From assembly GCA_000314955.1 (NCBI GenBank), contig BAEM01000029.1, forward strand, positions 1 through 64,000: 64,000 nucleotides of DNA. The letters run 5' to 3'. This stretch comes from Paraglaciecola chathamensis S18K6 (lineage in GTDB: Bacteria > Pseudomonadota > Gammaproteobacteria > Enterobacterales > Alteromonadaceae). Below, piece after piece: positions 26,267-34,923 of this stretch (the first letter of the stretch is position 1; each line of letters opens with the position of its first letter). Under the pieces are notes generated by a model. It made no database searches and was not told where the DNA came from. It saw nothing but the letters and a program-made list of their open reading frames with translations. Position numbers and translations under genes: made by a program.

Positions 26267-26771
26267 TACAACGATTTTCCTGGGCACACTTTATGATGTT
26301 GTTAAATTTCGATGCGACAAGCATACCAACGACCATAGACAGTATAAAAATAAATATAGAAAAATGACCTTTGCTTATATTAGCGATCGCGGGCCCCGGG
26401 CAAATACCAGTTATACCCCAGCCTATACCAAAAATGACGGCGCCCATCACTAAGGAACCATCTATCTTTATTTTACTTGGTAGATGGAATTCACGGCCTA
26501 GTAAAGGCGTACGTTTACGACGTATAACTAACCAATACAATGGCATGTAAACAATGATGGCGCCAAGCATAACGAACGCTAAGGCAGGATCCCAAGCGCC
26601 CAACACATCCAAAAAACCAATTACACGGGCTGGGTCAACCATGGTCGAAACGGTTAAGCCGGCACTAAATAGTAATCCCGAAATTAGAGCCATAAAATTT
26701 TGTTTAGTGCTATTAACCTCAATACTCACCGCGGAAAATACCTGCTTTTTATCGTTAATCTCTCCCATCAT
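26256..26771 (-). CDS. YeeE/YedE-family transporter, half 2 (DUF6691)
   Basis: This 171-residue membrane protein is the second half of a split YeeE/YedE sulfur transporter. It carries the conserved TGICPGPAIANIS motif with a Cys in the proposed transport path, and several TM helices. It overlaps half 1 by ATGA and the BigR-like gene by 11 nt. The paired halves (PmpA/PmpB type) are thought to move thiosulfate or persulfide-type sulfur; the substrate here is not shown. Confidence 0.85.
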   Translation of the reverse strand: MMGEINDKKQVFSAVSIEVNSTKQNFMALISGLLFSAGLTVSTMVDPARVIGFLDVLGAWDPALAFVMLGAIIVYMPLYWLVIRRKRTPLLGREFHLPSKIKIDGSLVMGAVIFGIGWGITGICPGPAIANISKGHFSIFIFILSMVVGMLVASKFNNIIKCAQENRCNEP

Positions 26772-27223
26772 ATACCCCCAAAACCATGTTTGATGAGTGT
26801 GACAGTAGCGAACGCACTTAGCATAAATATGCAGGTAGCTAAAATAGAGCGAGAAGACAAACGACTAATTCCACAGATACCGTGACCACTGGTGCAGCCA
26901 GAGCCTAATTGTGTGCCAAATCCCACTAGAATGCCCCCGAGCAACGTAACCAAGGTATTGTTTAAAGGTGAATCTGTTGTATCGAAAGCACCTACAATAG
27001 TATCAGGCAATGTAAAGCCAAACGGCTGAGCTAAAAGAGGGCCCATTATGAGGCCAGCAATAAAATACCAGCGCCAATGATTCCCTGAGCCTGAAGTTGC
27101 CAAAGCTGTATAAGCGATACCGGAGACTCCTGCGATACGACCATTAAATAACAGCAGTAAAAATGCGCCTAAGCCAATTAAACCACCTCCAATAAATGCG
27201 TGAAAAAACACCTCAGTTAACAT
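26768..27223 (-). CDS. YeeE/YedE-family transporter, half 1
   Basis: This 151-residue membrane protein has the signature GSGCTSGHGICGISRLS, which holds the conserved Cys pair of YeeE/YedE sulfur transporters, with hydrophobic helices on both sides. It is the first gene of the operon with half 2 and a BigR-like repressor. A dyad ATCGTA-N11-TACGAT lies 26-48 bp upstream as a candidate operator. Confidence 0.87.
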   Translation of the reverse strand: MLTEVFFHAFIGGGLIGLGAFLLLLFNGRIAGVSGIAYTALATSGSGNHWRWYFIAGLIMGPLLAQPFGFTLPDTIVGAFDTTDSPLNNTLVTLLGGILVGFGTQLGSGCTSGHGICGISRLSSRSILATCIFMLSAFATVTLIKHGFGGI

Positions 27224-27530
27224 TTCCCTTTCCTATTACATATTTTACATCGTACATTCATAATATACGATATAAATACTGTTTTAAGCAATTAAAACGT
27301 TTATAAAGATCAGCCGTTTTACACATATTGTAAGACGCGAGCACACCACCAAGCGTACTTTTAGTACGTATTACTCTTGGTGATTGGCTACGGGTATGAT
27401 GCTCATCAGCATCGTAACTGACTTTGTTTTAACGCTATTAAGTCTGGTTACTATGATTTATAGTTTTGCTAAGTATCTGATTTTTCACAAACTGCATGAT
27501 TTTTCATAAACCGCACTCAGGAGACATCGG
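27224..27530. other. Divergent promoter region, YeeE operon and APC permease
   Basis: This 307-bp gap contains the candidate BigR operator (27249-27271) and an imperfect hairpin (27347-27382; CACCAAG paired with CTTGGTG and CGTACT with AGTACG). No gene is seen. Confidence 0.4.
27249..27271 (-). promoter_or_regulatory. Candidate BigR-type operator
   Basis: ATCGTA and TACGAT form a perfect 6-bp inverted repeat with an 11-bp AT-rich spacer just upstream of the YeeE-YeeE-bigR operon. BigR-type repressors bind AT-rich dyads at such places; binding is inferred. Confidence 0.4.
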
Positions 27531-28805
27531 TTGAAGAACGAAACTTCGAAGTATCGACGAGATATGGGAACCCTTGGCGTTCTCTTTATTGTGGTTAATG
27601 GCTTAATTGGTGCAGGTATATTTGGTCTGCCCGAAGCACTTCATGCTGCCGTTGGCACTTTTGCGCCTTGGTTGCTCCTGATAGGCGGTCTTCTTGTTAT
27701 GGCCATCGTTGTCTGTTTCGCACAGCTGACAAAGCTCACCGACCGATCGGGCGGACCTCAACGCTACGTTGGTGACGCGTTTGGCGACTATCCTGGGTTT
27801 GTGATCGGCTGGACTTTCTTTGCCGCTAGGCTGATAAGTCAAGGCGCAAACGTTCTGGTGTTAGTTGCCTATGCTGCCGCCCTGTGGCCAATTGTGGGTG
27901 AAGGGCCGGCAAAAATCGCTTTGATCGTCACCGTACTTGGAGGACTCACCATTATCAACGTTGTTGGTATAAAGCGAGTAGTCGCCGTATTAGGCGCCAT
28001 GACACTGTTTAAAATTCTGCCTTTACTGATATTGATGTTCGTGGGTATTAGCGCAGCGCCCGGCGCAGCGAATGTAGTGCTACCACAATTTAGCGCTGTT
28101 GAAGGAATTGCGCTGGCGGCGCTTTACGCATTTGTCGGCTTTGAAAATGCAACAATACCGGCAGGTGAAACTAAAGAACCTCAACGCGCTATGCCACGCG
28201 CCCTAATGATTGGCTTGGCCGTTGTCACGCTAATGTATTTCGGATTGCAATGGGCATACAGTCATAGTGTGATTGCAGGGTCAGGCACAGATGCACCGCT
28301 GACTTCATTAGCCGGCGAATATGGAGGAGACATAGGTGCTTCGCTTATTGCTGCAACTATAGTAATGAGTGTACTTGCCAACCTTACTGCGGGGCATACT
28401 TCGGCGAGCCGCATGCCTCCGGCACTGGCCGATGACGGATTGTTACCAGATTGGTTCGCCAAGGTGTCACGCTGGGGCACGCCTGCTAACTCAATTATCT
28501 TTTTTGGGGTAGGGGCTGTGCTATTTTCGTTATGGGACGATTTCTTAGTGCTCGCTGCCATAAGCACACTGGCACGATTACTCGCGTATATTTTATCGAT
28601 TATTGCATTGCCCATATTACGCAAACGCGCAAATTATCCCGCTATTAACCTGACAATTGTGATTGCAGCTCCTGTAGCGTTAGCACTAAGCGTTTGGTTA
28701 GCGACACAAACTAATATTCAGCAATGGCAGACCTTAGGTGGCTTTTTGTTGGCAGGCACACTGTTATTTTTTATCGCACGAAGAAACAGCCGTCCCGCAG
28801 TATGA
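27531..28805 (+). CDS. APC-family amino acid permease
   Basis: This 424-residue inner-membrane transporter has about 12 hydrophobic helices and the APC N-terminal pattern LFIVVNGLIGAGIFGLP. Further landmarks are FVGFENATIPAGETKEPQRA and HTSASRMPPALADDGLLP. The start is TTG with CAGGAG 8 nt upstream; an ATG at residue 11 is an alternative. Its codon use looks richer in GC than its neighbours by eye, and it is followed by gene-free DNA with repeats, so it may have been acquired. The substrate is not evident. Confidence 0.88.
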   Translation: MKNETSKYRRDMGTLGVLFIVVNGLIGAGIFGLPEALHAAVGTFAPWLLLIGGLLVMAIVVCFAQLTKLTDRSGGPQRYVGDAFGDYPGFVIGWTFFAARLISQGANVLVLVAYAAALWPIVGEGPAKIALIVTVLGGLTIINVVGIKRVVAVLGAMTLFKILPLLILMFVGISAAPGAANVVLPQFSAVEGIALAALYAFVGFENATIPAGETKEPQRAMPRALMIGLAVVTLMYFGLQWAYSHSVIAGSGTDAPLTSLAGEYGGDIGASLIAATIVMSVLANLTAGHTSASRMPPALADDGLLPDWFAKVSRWGTPANSIIFFGVGAVLFSLWDDFLVLAAISTLARLLAYILSIIALPILRKRANYPAINLTIVIAAPVALALSVWLATQTNIQQWQTLGGFLLAGTLLFFIARRNSRPAV

Positions 28806-28846
28806 AGCCGTTAAGCGAAGATTCAATCAAAGGTCTATGAGGCGCG

Positions 28847-28860
28847 ATATTATGTTAAAT
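28847..28860 (+). repeat. 14-nt direct repeat, left copy
   Basis: ATATTATGTTAAAT is repeated exactly at 29444-29457, 597 bp away, and could mark the ends of a lost or reduced integrative element. Confidence 0.45.
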
Positions 28861-29443
28861 ACCTGATAAATCTAACCACGACAGGATACCCAATACCATT
28901 AATATTCAGTTAGTTGCACGCTATTCACGTGGGCTAAATTGGCCATTTTTACGTGTTAAAAATGAGCATAAAAACAGGTAGCGGAAATACTGTGCTTAGA
29001 CAGCAAAATTTCCAATATCGTTAAACGGCGAATCATCAATGAGGCTTTTTAACGATGGATTCCGTCAACGTGAAATTATGCTCATGGTCAAAAGTATCAG
29101 CATCTAAGCTATGTTGTAGTCGAAGGTATGTAACATCTTTGAATACTCAATCGTGTAAAGTGAACGCGCGTGACTAATTGAATGTAATAGAACGACTGCC
29201 ACGAATTGATAAGCTCGAAGGTGTAGCGCGCCAATGTATATTTTCGCTTTATGTAACATGTTCATATTTAATGAAGCCGCGTGAATCACAAATAGAAACA
29301 AGGTAAGCACGAACGCGCAAGCTCACAGCGAACTTAGTGGCAAAACACGGTTAATCTAACCAGCGCGAAATTAGTAGAAATATGCGCTCGAATAACGCCA
29401 CATATATCCGTCCTTTCAAACAATACAGATATTCGCATAATGT

Positions 29444-29457
29444 ATATTATGTTAAAT
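29444..29457 (+). repeat. 14-nt direct repeat, right copy
   Basis: This is the exact second copy of ATATTATGTTAAAT. It overlaps a small dyad, CATAATGTATATTATG (29436-29451), of the kind tyrosine recombinases bind. Confidence 0.45.
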
Positions 29458-29649
29458 TAACTATATTGTGGGAATTAACGCCTCTCTGCTGGCAAATGTA
29501 TTCCAGAACTGGAATTGTCTGTAACTAATCCAGAATTGCAGCCCCTTCTACTATATGGGCTTCAAGCAACACGAGTATTAAACTTACACAGTCAAAGTTA
29601 GAAAACAGATAAATTCATAGAGCAAACTAGAACAATTAACAGGACATCC

Positions 29650-29790
29650 ATGTTAATGCAGATTCACTGTATTTATAATTGGTACAGCTTTGATGATGTA
29701 GCTATGATAGACGCACTGTACGAGATTGCATCAATGAGTGCCTTAGTTAGTTTCATAAAATCAACGTCTGTGACCCTATTGATTATCTGA
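29650..29790 (+). pseudogene. IS5-family transposase N-terminal remnant
   Basis: The 46-codon frame reads like the start of IS5-type transposases: IHCIYNWYSFDDVAMIDALY followed by EIASMSALVSF, matching the family pattern of QWYxLSDxAMEDALYEIxSMR. It stops after about 36 recognisable residues; no DDE catalytic part remains. The end runs into a direct repeat TGACCCTATTGATT (at about 29770 and 29788). Confidence 0.65.
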
Positions 29791-29896
29791 CCCTATTGAT
29801 TGGAGTTTATTTAAAGATACCTATCTACTTGGCATTTGTAACTGTTATTGTAAGTACGTTACATAGATTTATTAATCTAATAGGAGTCGCTTATTA

Positions 29897-31807
29897 ATGA
29901 GCAGAATAACACTAGGCAAAGCCTCAAAGATCTTTTTTATATTATCCATACTTGCCTTGATCATTAACGTAGTCATTCTTAGTGTAAGCCAAAGTAGCTC
30001 CGAGCAGCGCGAATGGTGGGTTAACCACACCCATACCGTAATAAATTTAAGCAAATCACTTTTGGTCGAGTTAAATAACGCGGAAACTGGGCAGCGCGGT
30101 TATCTGCTGACCGAGAAAAAAAGCTATTTAGCCCCCTATGAGCAAGGTACCAAATCCGCCAGAGAATTGCTGCAAACATTAATGCAGAAAACATCCGACA
30201 ATGCCACTCAGCAGCAACGACTAACAAGGTTATCAACCCTAGTTAATAAGAAATTTGACGAACTGCAACTGACCATCGATCTCACCACTGACGACAAGCT
30301 CGATCAAGCCATGCGCATAGTCAACAGTGACTTAGGCAAAGACTTAATGTCTGAAATTCGAGCAGTGATAACTGCTTTTGAGAAACAAGAACAAGTTTTA
30401 CTTGCTCAGCGCCAAGCACAATACACAACAACAAAAACAATGAGTATGGTAGCTATAGTAGTAGCAGTGTCACTTCTATTTTTATTGATTATCTTCGCCA
30501 CTTTGATTACTAAGCGCAACGTTATCGACCCAATCATTTCTTTAACAGAACAAGCTGAGAGGTATGCTTCAGGCAAACAACAAACATTCGCGGTAAAAAA
30601 AGCGGTAGCCGAAGTCAATCAGCTAGCTAAAATGCTGAGCACAATGAGTCAAAATTTGCGTGACTCAATAGAAGAACTGGTTAGCGCCAAATCTCGAGCA
30701 GTTTCCAGCGAAAAGGCAAAGGGGGACTTTCTGGCCAACATGAGTCATGAAATTCGCACCCCAATGAACGGCATATATGGCGGGCTGCAACTACTAAAAC
30801 GAGAGTCCTTGTCAGACGCAGCGCAAAACATACTAGAACGATCCATGACATCGTGTAAGAACCTACTGGTGATTATTAACGATATTCTGGATTTCTCGAA
30901 AATCTCATCTGGAAAGCTGCACATAGAAGAAAGCTCTTTTCAATTGCCAGCGACTCTGGAAATGATTTTATCCGACCTATCACCCGTTGCCAGCGAAAAA
31001 GGCGTGCAATTTACGGTTAACAATCAGCTTGAACACGATTTCTGGCAAGGCGACCCAGTCAGGTTAAATCAGATATTGTTAAACCTATGCTCCAATGCCG
31101 TCAAATTCACAGAAGAGGGCTCAGTAGAGCTATTAGTTGCAAAAAGTGAGCATTCATCCGGCGTTAATTTTTATGTAAAAGACTCAGGTGTGGGACTAAG
31201 CGAGGCTCAAATAAATAATGTATTCGCTCGTTTTGAGCAAGCAGAAGCCTCAACCACCCGCAAATTTGGTGGCACTGGACTTGGACTAGCAATAACCAAA
31301 AGCTTGGTAGACTTAATGAGTGGCACAATCACCGTTGAAAGTGAGTTGGGCAAAGGCTCGACCTTTGATGTTTTTATTCCGCTTTTGCCAGCCGAGGAAC
31401 AAGTGAAAGAAAAAGTAGACGATGTGAACATCGACAAAGCGATTAGCGGAAAACGGATATTATTGGCCGAAGACAACGAAATTAACCAAATCGTTTTCGA
31501 ATCAATGATGGAACCCTACGACGTAAAATTAGAAGTCGTTGAAAACGGCCAATTGGCCCTAGAAAGCATAGAGAAAGAACAACCAGATCTGGTGTTTTTA
31601 GACATTCAAATGCCGGTTATGGACGGCAAAGACGCCTGCATCAAAATCAGAAAACGCTATAAAAATCTGCCCGTCATTGCACTTACGGCCAATGTTTTAG
31701 CGACCGACGTCAAACAATATCTGCAGCTGGGTTTTGACGAACACATCCCCAAACCATTCGATTTTTCCGATCTAAAAAGCGTTTTGATAAAGTATTTACA
31801 GAAATGA
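29897..31807 (+). CDS. Hybrid histidine kinase with CHASE3 sensor
   Basis: This 636-residue kinase has a TM helix (about residues 10-32), a CHASE3 domain (about 38-175; LNNAETGQRGYLLTEKKSYL), a second TM helix, HAMP, HisKA with phospho-His284 (NMSHEIRTPMNGIYG), HATPase (FGGTGLGLAITKSL) and a receiver with phospho-Asp569 (LVFLDIQMPVMDGKD, KPF). AGGAG lies upstream of the ATG. It stands alone between an IS5-like and an IS66-like transposase relic, so it may have arrived with, or been moved by, mobile DNA. Its signal and partner are unknown. Confidence 0.88.
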   Translation: MSRITLGKASKIFFILSILALIINVVILSVSQSSSEQREWWVNHTHTVINLSKSLLVELNNAETGQRGYLLTEKKSYLAPYEQGTKSARELLQTLMQKTSDNATQQQRLTRLSTLVNKKFDELQLTIDLTTDDKLDQAMRIVNSDLGKDLMSEIRAVITAFEKQEQVLLAQRQAQYTTTKTMSMVAIVVAVSLLFLLIIFATLITKRNVIDPIISLTEQAERYASGKQQTFAVKKAVAEVNQLAKMLSTMSQNLRDSIEELVSAKSRAVSSEKAKGDFLANMSHEIRTPMNGIYGGLQLLKRESLSDAAQNILERSMTSCKNLLVIINDILDFSKISSGKLHIEESSFQLPATLEMILSDLSPVASEKGVQFTVNNQLEHDFWQGDPVRLNQILLNLCSNAVKFTEEGSVELLVAKSEHSSGVNFYVKDSGVGLSEAQINNVFARFEQAEASTTRKFGGTGLGLAITKSLVDLMSGTITVESELGKGSTFDVFIPLLPAEEQVKEKVDDVNIDKAISGKRILLAEDNEINQIVFESMMEPYDVKLEVVENGQLALESIEKEQPDLVFLDIQMPVMDGKDACIKIRKRYKNLPVIALTANVLATDVKQYLQLGFDEHIPKPFDFSDLKSVLIKYLQK

Positions 31808-31861
31808 ATTGTGTTATAAGGCGCCGTTAAAAAATAGCGAATTAACAGCACATCCATATAA

Positions 31862-32080
31862 ATTCATTACAAAGCAACTCCAGTTTATCAACAACAATCA
31901 AGCGGGTTAAGTGTTGCTGATTTCTATAAAAGGCTCTGGGTGAGCACATCCAGTTTCTATAAGTTTCGTGGAAATTACTACATCGAAAACCTATTTATGC
32001 TGTGCAAAAAATCAGGCAGCGCAACATGTAAAGTCTCAAGCGAGGCACGATTTAAACCATTATGTGATGCCACTAAGACT
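31862..32080 (+). pseudogene. IS66-family orfA (TnpA) remnant
   Basis: Read from 31865, this frame contains QQQSSGLSVADFYKRLWVST followed by SSFYKFR. It matches the N-terminal helix-turn-helix of IS66 TnpA (QSSGLSxxxFCxxxxISxSSFYxWR). There is no start codon in place, the frame decays afterwards and runs into the 3' end of the convergent thioredoxin-like gene. Identification is by recalled family pattern. Confidence 0.55.
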
Positions 32081-32106
32081 TTGCTTTTGCTAGCGTGTTT
32101 TTATGC

Positions 32107-32913
32107 TTACTCAGTCGTTAGCTTTTCTAATTCCGCTTGCAGACTAGCAGCAGATACTTCACCGAAATGACTTGATACCATGTTGCCATTTCTATCGTAA
32201 AATAATGTCATGGGTAAACCATGTGCGCCCATCATAGTCGCAACATCACCTTTTGTGTCGAGCAAAACATAATTAAACTCTAAACCAATATCTGTTAAAA
32301 ACTCAGAGACTACATCCGCTGGCTCACGCTGATTTAACATAATGAATTTGACTTGGGGGAACCGTTTTTCTGCGGCAGCTAATGCTGGCATTTCTCTTCT
32401 GCACGGCCCACACCAGGAAGCCCAGAGATTAACAACCGTGATATTTTGATTCGCTACATGGTGTAAGTTGACCGTGCTACCTTGTGGTGTATTGAATGCT
32501 AAATTAGGTAACGCTGATTGCTCATTACCGGCATTAATCACCATTTGTATACTGGTAAATAATAAGATGGTTGTCGCTGTGCCCGTTAACAGTATTTTTC
32601 GCTGCAACGGATAGCGATGCAAATGAAACAGCAGTATAAATAGCCCCGCTAGAAAGCTAGAAAAAGTGTCAAAACCTCGATCGCGTATATCCAATATTTG
32701 CCATAAGGAATCGTAGCTATCATAAAATTTAATGACAAAAACCAACCTGCCTACGACCAAGCTATAAATAACAATGCTAACTAACGAATCTCCTACGGAG
32801 ATACTTTGTTTTTTACCCAGAATAGCGACTACTATCAGCCCGATAATTAAACTAAAAAGCAAAATAATGGGTGAAATGGGAAGCGCAAAAGAACCCAAAG
32901 TTATTGATGACAA
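32107..32913 (-). CDS. TlpA-like thioredoxin fused to an Lgt-like membrane domain
   Basis: This 268-residue protein has an N-terminal membrane part of about 125 residues with 3-4 helices and a periplasmic thioredoxin domain (about 140-268). The redox motif is WASWCGPCRREMP, as in TlpA/DsbE reductases. The membrane part resembles a degenerate Lgt (prolipoprotein diacylglyceryl transferase) fold (VVGRLVFVIKFYDSY, IRDRGFDTFSSFLAGL) but lacks the Lgt HGG segment, so acyl transfer is unlikely. It should reduce or exchange disulfides outside the inner membrane. No cytochrome c maturation genes are nearby. Confidence 0.82.
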   Translation of the reverse strand: MSSITLGSFALPISPIILLFSLIIGLIVVAILGKKQSISVGDSLVSIVIYSLVVGRLVFVIKFYDSYDSLWQILDIRDRGFDTFSSFLAGLFILLFHLHRYPLQRKILLTGTATTILLFTSIQMVINAGNEQSALPNLAFNTPQGSTVNLHHVANQNITVVNLWASWCGPCRREMPALAAAEKRFPQVKFIMLNQREPADVVSEFLTDIGLEFNYVLLDTKGDVATMMGAHGLPMTLFYDRNGNMVSSHFGEVSAASLQAELEKLTTE

Positions 32914-33159
32914 AACGTGGCCTTATATTGATTTCATATGAAGTCTACTAGTGAAGATACAAAAACAAATCACTGGTTTGATCTCAATATTCATCCCAGT
33001 TTAACTAGTAAATAACGAATAATGTTGCTGAAAATCCAATCATATCATTATTAATGGCGTAATCACTACGCAGCGCTATCGATTAATAACATCGCTTTTT
33101 AATACACCCATATAATTAGCGTTATACGGGTATAAGCGCCTGAAATTTCTTAGAGTCAG

Positions 33160-33262
33160 TAATACCAATTCCATTAAATAATTGAATTGGCCTCTCAGAA
33201 TTCATCCAGCGGGTTTTAAACAAGGCGTTGGTGTGCAGTAATGGTTGCTACATTTAGTGTAT
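33160..33262 (+). repeat. Diverged copy of the palindromic repeat family
   Basis: It begins with TAATACCAATTCCATTAA, then shares CTCAGAATTCATCCAGCGG, AAGGCGTTGG and GTAATGGTTG, in order, with the reverse complement of the element at 15290-15555. The far terminal repeat is not recognised. Confidence 0.55.
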
Positions 33263-33392
33263 TGGTAAGCTAGACAGAAAAAACAGTAGCCAAGCTAATT
33301 TGTAATGTTTGATTGGTCACACTAAACGAAGCAGCAAGCTACGAGCTACAAATTATAATATTGTAAAGCAGATACAGACGGGCGATAAATGA

Positions 33393-33426
33393 AGTTAAGG
33401 ACAGGTTAATCCCCTGCCCTTAACTT
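33393..33426 (-). terminator. Possible terminator hairpin after gnd
   Basis: AGTTAAGG(A)CAGG pairs with CCTG(C)CCTTAACT around a 7-nt loop. It is 28 bp past the gnd stop but lacks a good T-run on the minus strand. Confidence 0.35.
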
Positions 33427-33453
33427 TTCTTTCTTTATTGGTGAGTATTTAAA

Positions 33454-34923
33454 TTATACGTCGTACGTTGTCGAGGCTGTGTCACCACCGCGGCCGGTCC
33501 AATTGGTGTGAAAGAACTCACCTCTTGGTTTATCAGTGCGTTCGTACGTGTGAGCTCCAAAATAATCGCGCTGAGCTTGCAATAAGTTTGCTGGTAACCG
33601 CTCTGTTCTGAAACCATCGAAGTAAGTCAACGCTGAGCTCAAGCATGGTATAGCAATACCGTTCATTACGGCAGTACCTACTACATTTCTCCACCCTGCC
33701 TGAGCCGATTCAACAGTGTCTTTGAAATACGGTGTTAGCAATAAATTCTCAAGTTTGGGGTTAGTATCGTAAGCTTCTTTGATTTTACCCAAAAATGCAG
33801 AACGAATAATACAGCCGCCACGCCACATAAGTGCGATACCGCCATAGTTTAGCTCCCAGCCAAACTCTTTCGCTGCTTCTTGCATTAACATATAACCTTG
33901 AGCATAAGATACGATTTTAGCGGCGAGTACTGCTTGGCGAAGGTTCTCGATAAAGGCTTCTTTATCGCCTGTAAAGTTAACTTCAGGGCCTGTCACCACT
34001 TTTGACGCTTCAACACGCTGTTCTTTCTTAGCAGAAATACAACGAGCGAATACTGAATCAGCGATCAATGTTAGTGGAACACCCAAATCTAACGCGGTAA
34101 CACCTGTCCATTTGCCAGTACCCTTTTGGCCTGCAGTATCTAAGATTTTTTCAACGAGTGGTTCACCGTCTTCGTCTTTGAAGGCAAAAATGTCTTTCGT
34201 AATATCAATCAGATAGCTGTCGAGCTCAGTGGTATTCCAGTGAGCAAATACTTTTTGGATTTCATCAGAGTTCAAGCCAAGGACAACTTTCATTAGCTGA
34301 TAAGCTTCGCAAATTAATTGCATGTCGCCGTATTCAATACCGTTGTGCACCATTTTTACAAAATGTCCTGCACCAGCATCGCCAACCCAATCACAACATG
34401 GCACAACCTCGTCACCGTTCTCATCGGCTACTTTTGCCGAAATCGCTTGGAAAATATCTTTTACGATAGGCCACGCTTTCTTAGAACCGCCAGGCATTAT
34501 AGATGGGCCTTTCAATGCCCCCTCTTCCCCGCCTGATACGCCCGTGCCGATGTATAATAAGCCTTTGCTTTCTAAATATTCTGTTCTGCGATTAGAATCA
34601 GGGAAGTGCGTATTACCGCCATCGATGATGATGTCGCCCTTTTCAAGATAAGGGATAAGTTGCTCGATGAAATCATCTACCGCTTGACCGGCCTTTACCA
34701 TCAACATCACTTTACGTGGAGTGGCTAATGACTCAACTAGGGCCTGAACGCTATCAGCACCGCGAATATTTTTACCTTTTGCACGCCCTTCAATGAACTT
34801 TTCGACTTTAGAGTAACTTCTGTTATAGGCGGTTACTGTGAAGCCTTTTGATTCCATATTAAGGATCAAATTCTCACCCATTACGGCTAAACCGACTAAA
34901 CCGATGTCCGACTTACTTTTCAT
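33454..34923 (-). CDS. gnd: 6-phosphogluconate dehydrogenase (decarboxylating)
   Basis: This 489-residue enzyme converts 6-phosphogluconate to ribulose 5-phosphate and CO2 with NADP+. Motifs include the Rossmann start GLVGLAVMGENLILNME, IIDGGNTHFPDSNRR, GTGVSGGEEGALKGPSIMPG and FVKMVHNGIEYGDMQ with the catalytic Lys. ATG 34923 is chosen because AAGGAA lies just upstream and the family starts here; the frame from 34989 adds 22 unlikely residues. No zwf or edd-eda partner is in the window, so it is a solitary pentose-phosphate gene. Confidence 0.96.
   Translation of the reverse strand: MKSKSDIGLVGLAVMGENLILNMESKGFTVTAYNRSYSKVEKFIEGRAKGKNIRGADSVQALVESLATPRKVMLMVKAGQAVDDFIEQLIPYLEKGDIIIDGGNTHFPDSNRRTEYLESKGLLYIGTGVSGGEEGALKGPSIMPGGSKKAWPIVKDIFQAISAKVADENGDEVVPCCDWVGDAGAGHFVKMVHNGIEYGDMQLICEAYQLMKVVLGLNSDEIQKVFAHWNTTELDSYLIDITKDIFAFKDEDGEPLVEKILDTAGQKGTGKWTGVTALDLGVPLTLIADSVFARCISAKKEQRVEASKVVTGPEVNFTGDKEAFIENLRQAVLAAKIVSYAQGYMLMQEAAKEFGWELNYGGIALMWRGGCIIRSAFLGKIKEAYDTNPKLENLLLTPYFKDTVESAQAGWRNVVGTAVMNGIAIPCLSSALTYFDGFRTERLPANLLQAQRDYFGAHTYERTDKPRGEFFHTNWTGRGGDTASTTYDV

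Larger units (their letters stand above)
28806..29649. other. Gene-poor region with 14-nt direct repeat
   Basis: I see no convincing gene here. The 14-mer ATATTATGTTAAAT occurs at 28847-28860 and 29444-29457, the second inside the dyad CATAAT-GTAT-ATTATG. A 7+2+7 dyad lies at 29500-29515 (ATTCCAG-AA-CTGGAAT). A fragment like the repeat-family end (ATACCATTAATATTC) lies at 28893. A 68-codon minus-strand frame (29104-29310) has no recognisable features. The stretch looks like debris of mobile elements. Confidence 0.45.
32914..33453. other. Intergenic region with diverged repeat element
   Basis: This 540-bp gap holds a diverged copy of the palindromic repeat family (33160-33262) and a hairpin near 33393-33426. 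I see no gene. Confidence 0.5.

Noticed and set aside
29104-29310. 68-codon minus-strand frame in gene-free DNA
   Set aside because: No recognisable domain or ribosome site; lies in repeat-rich debris.
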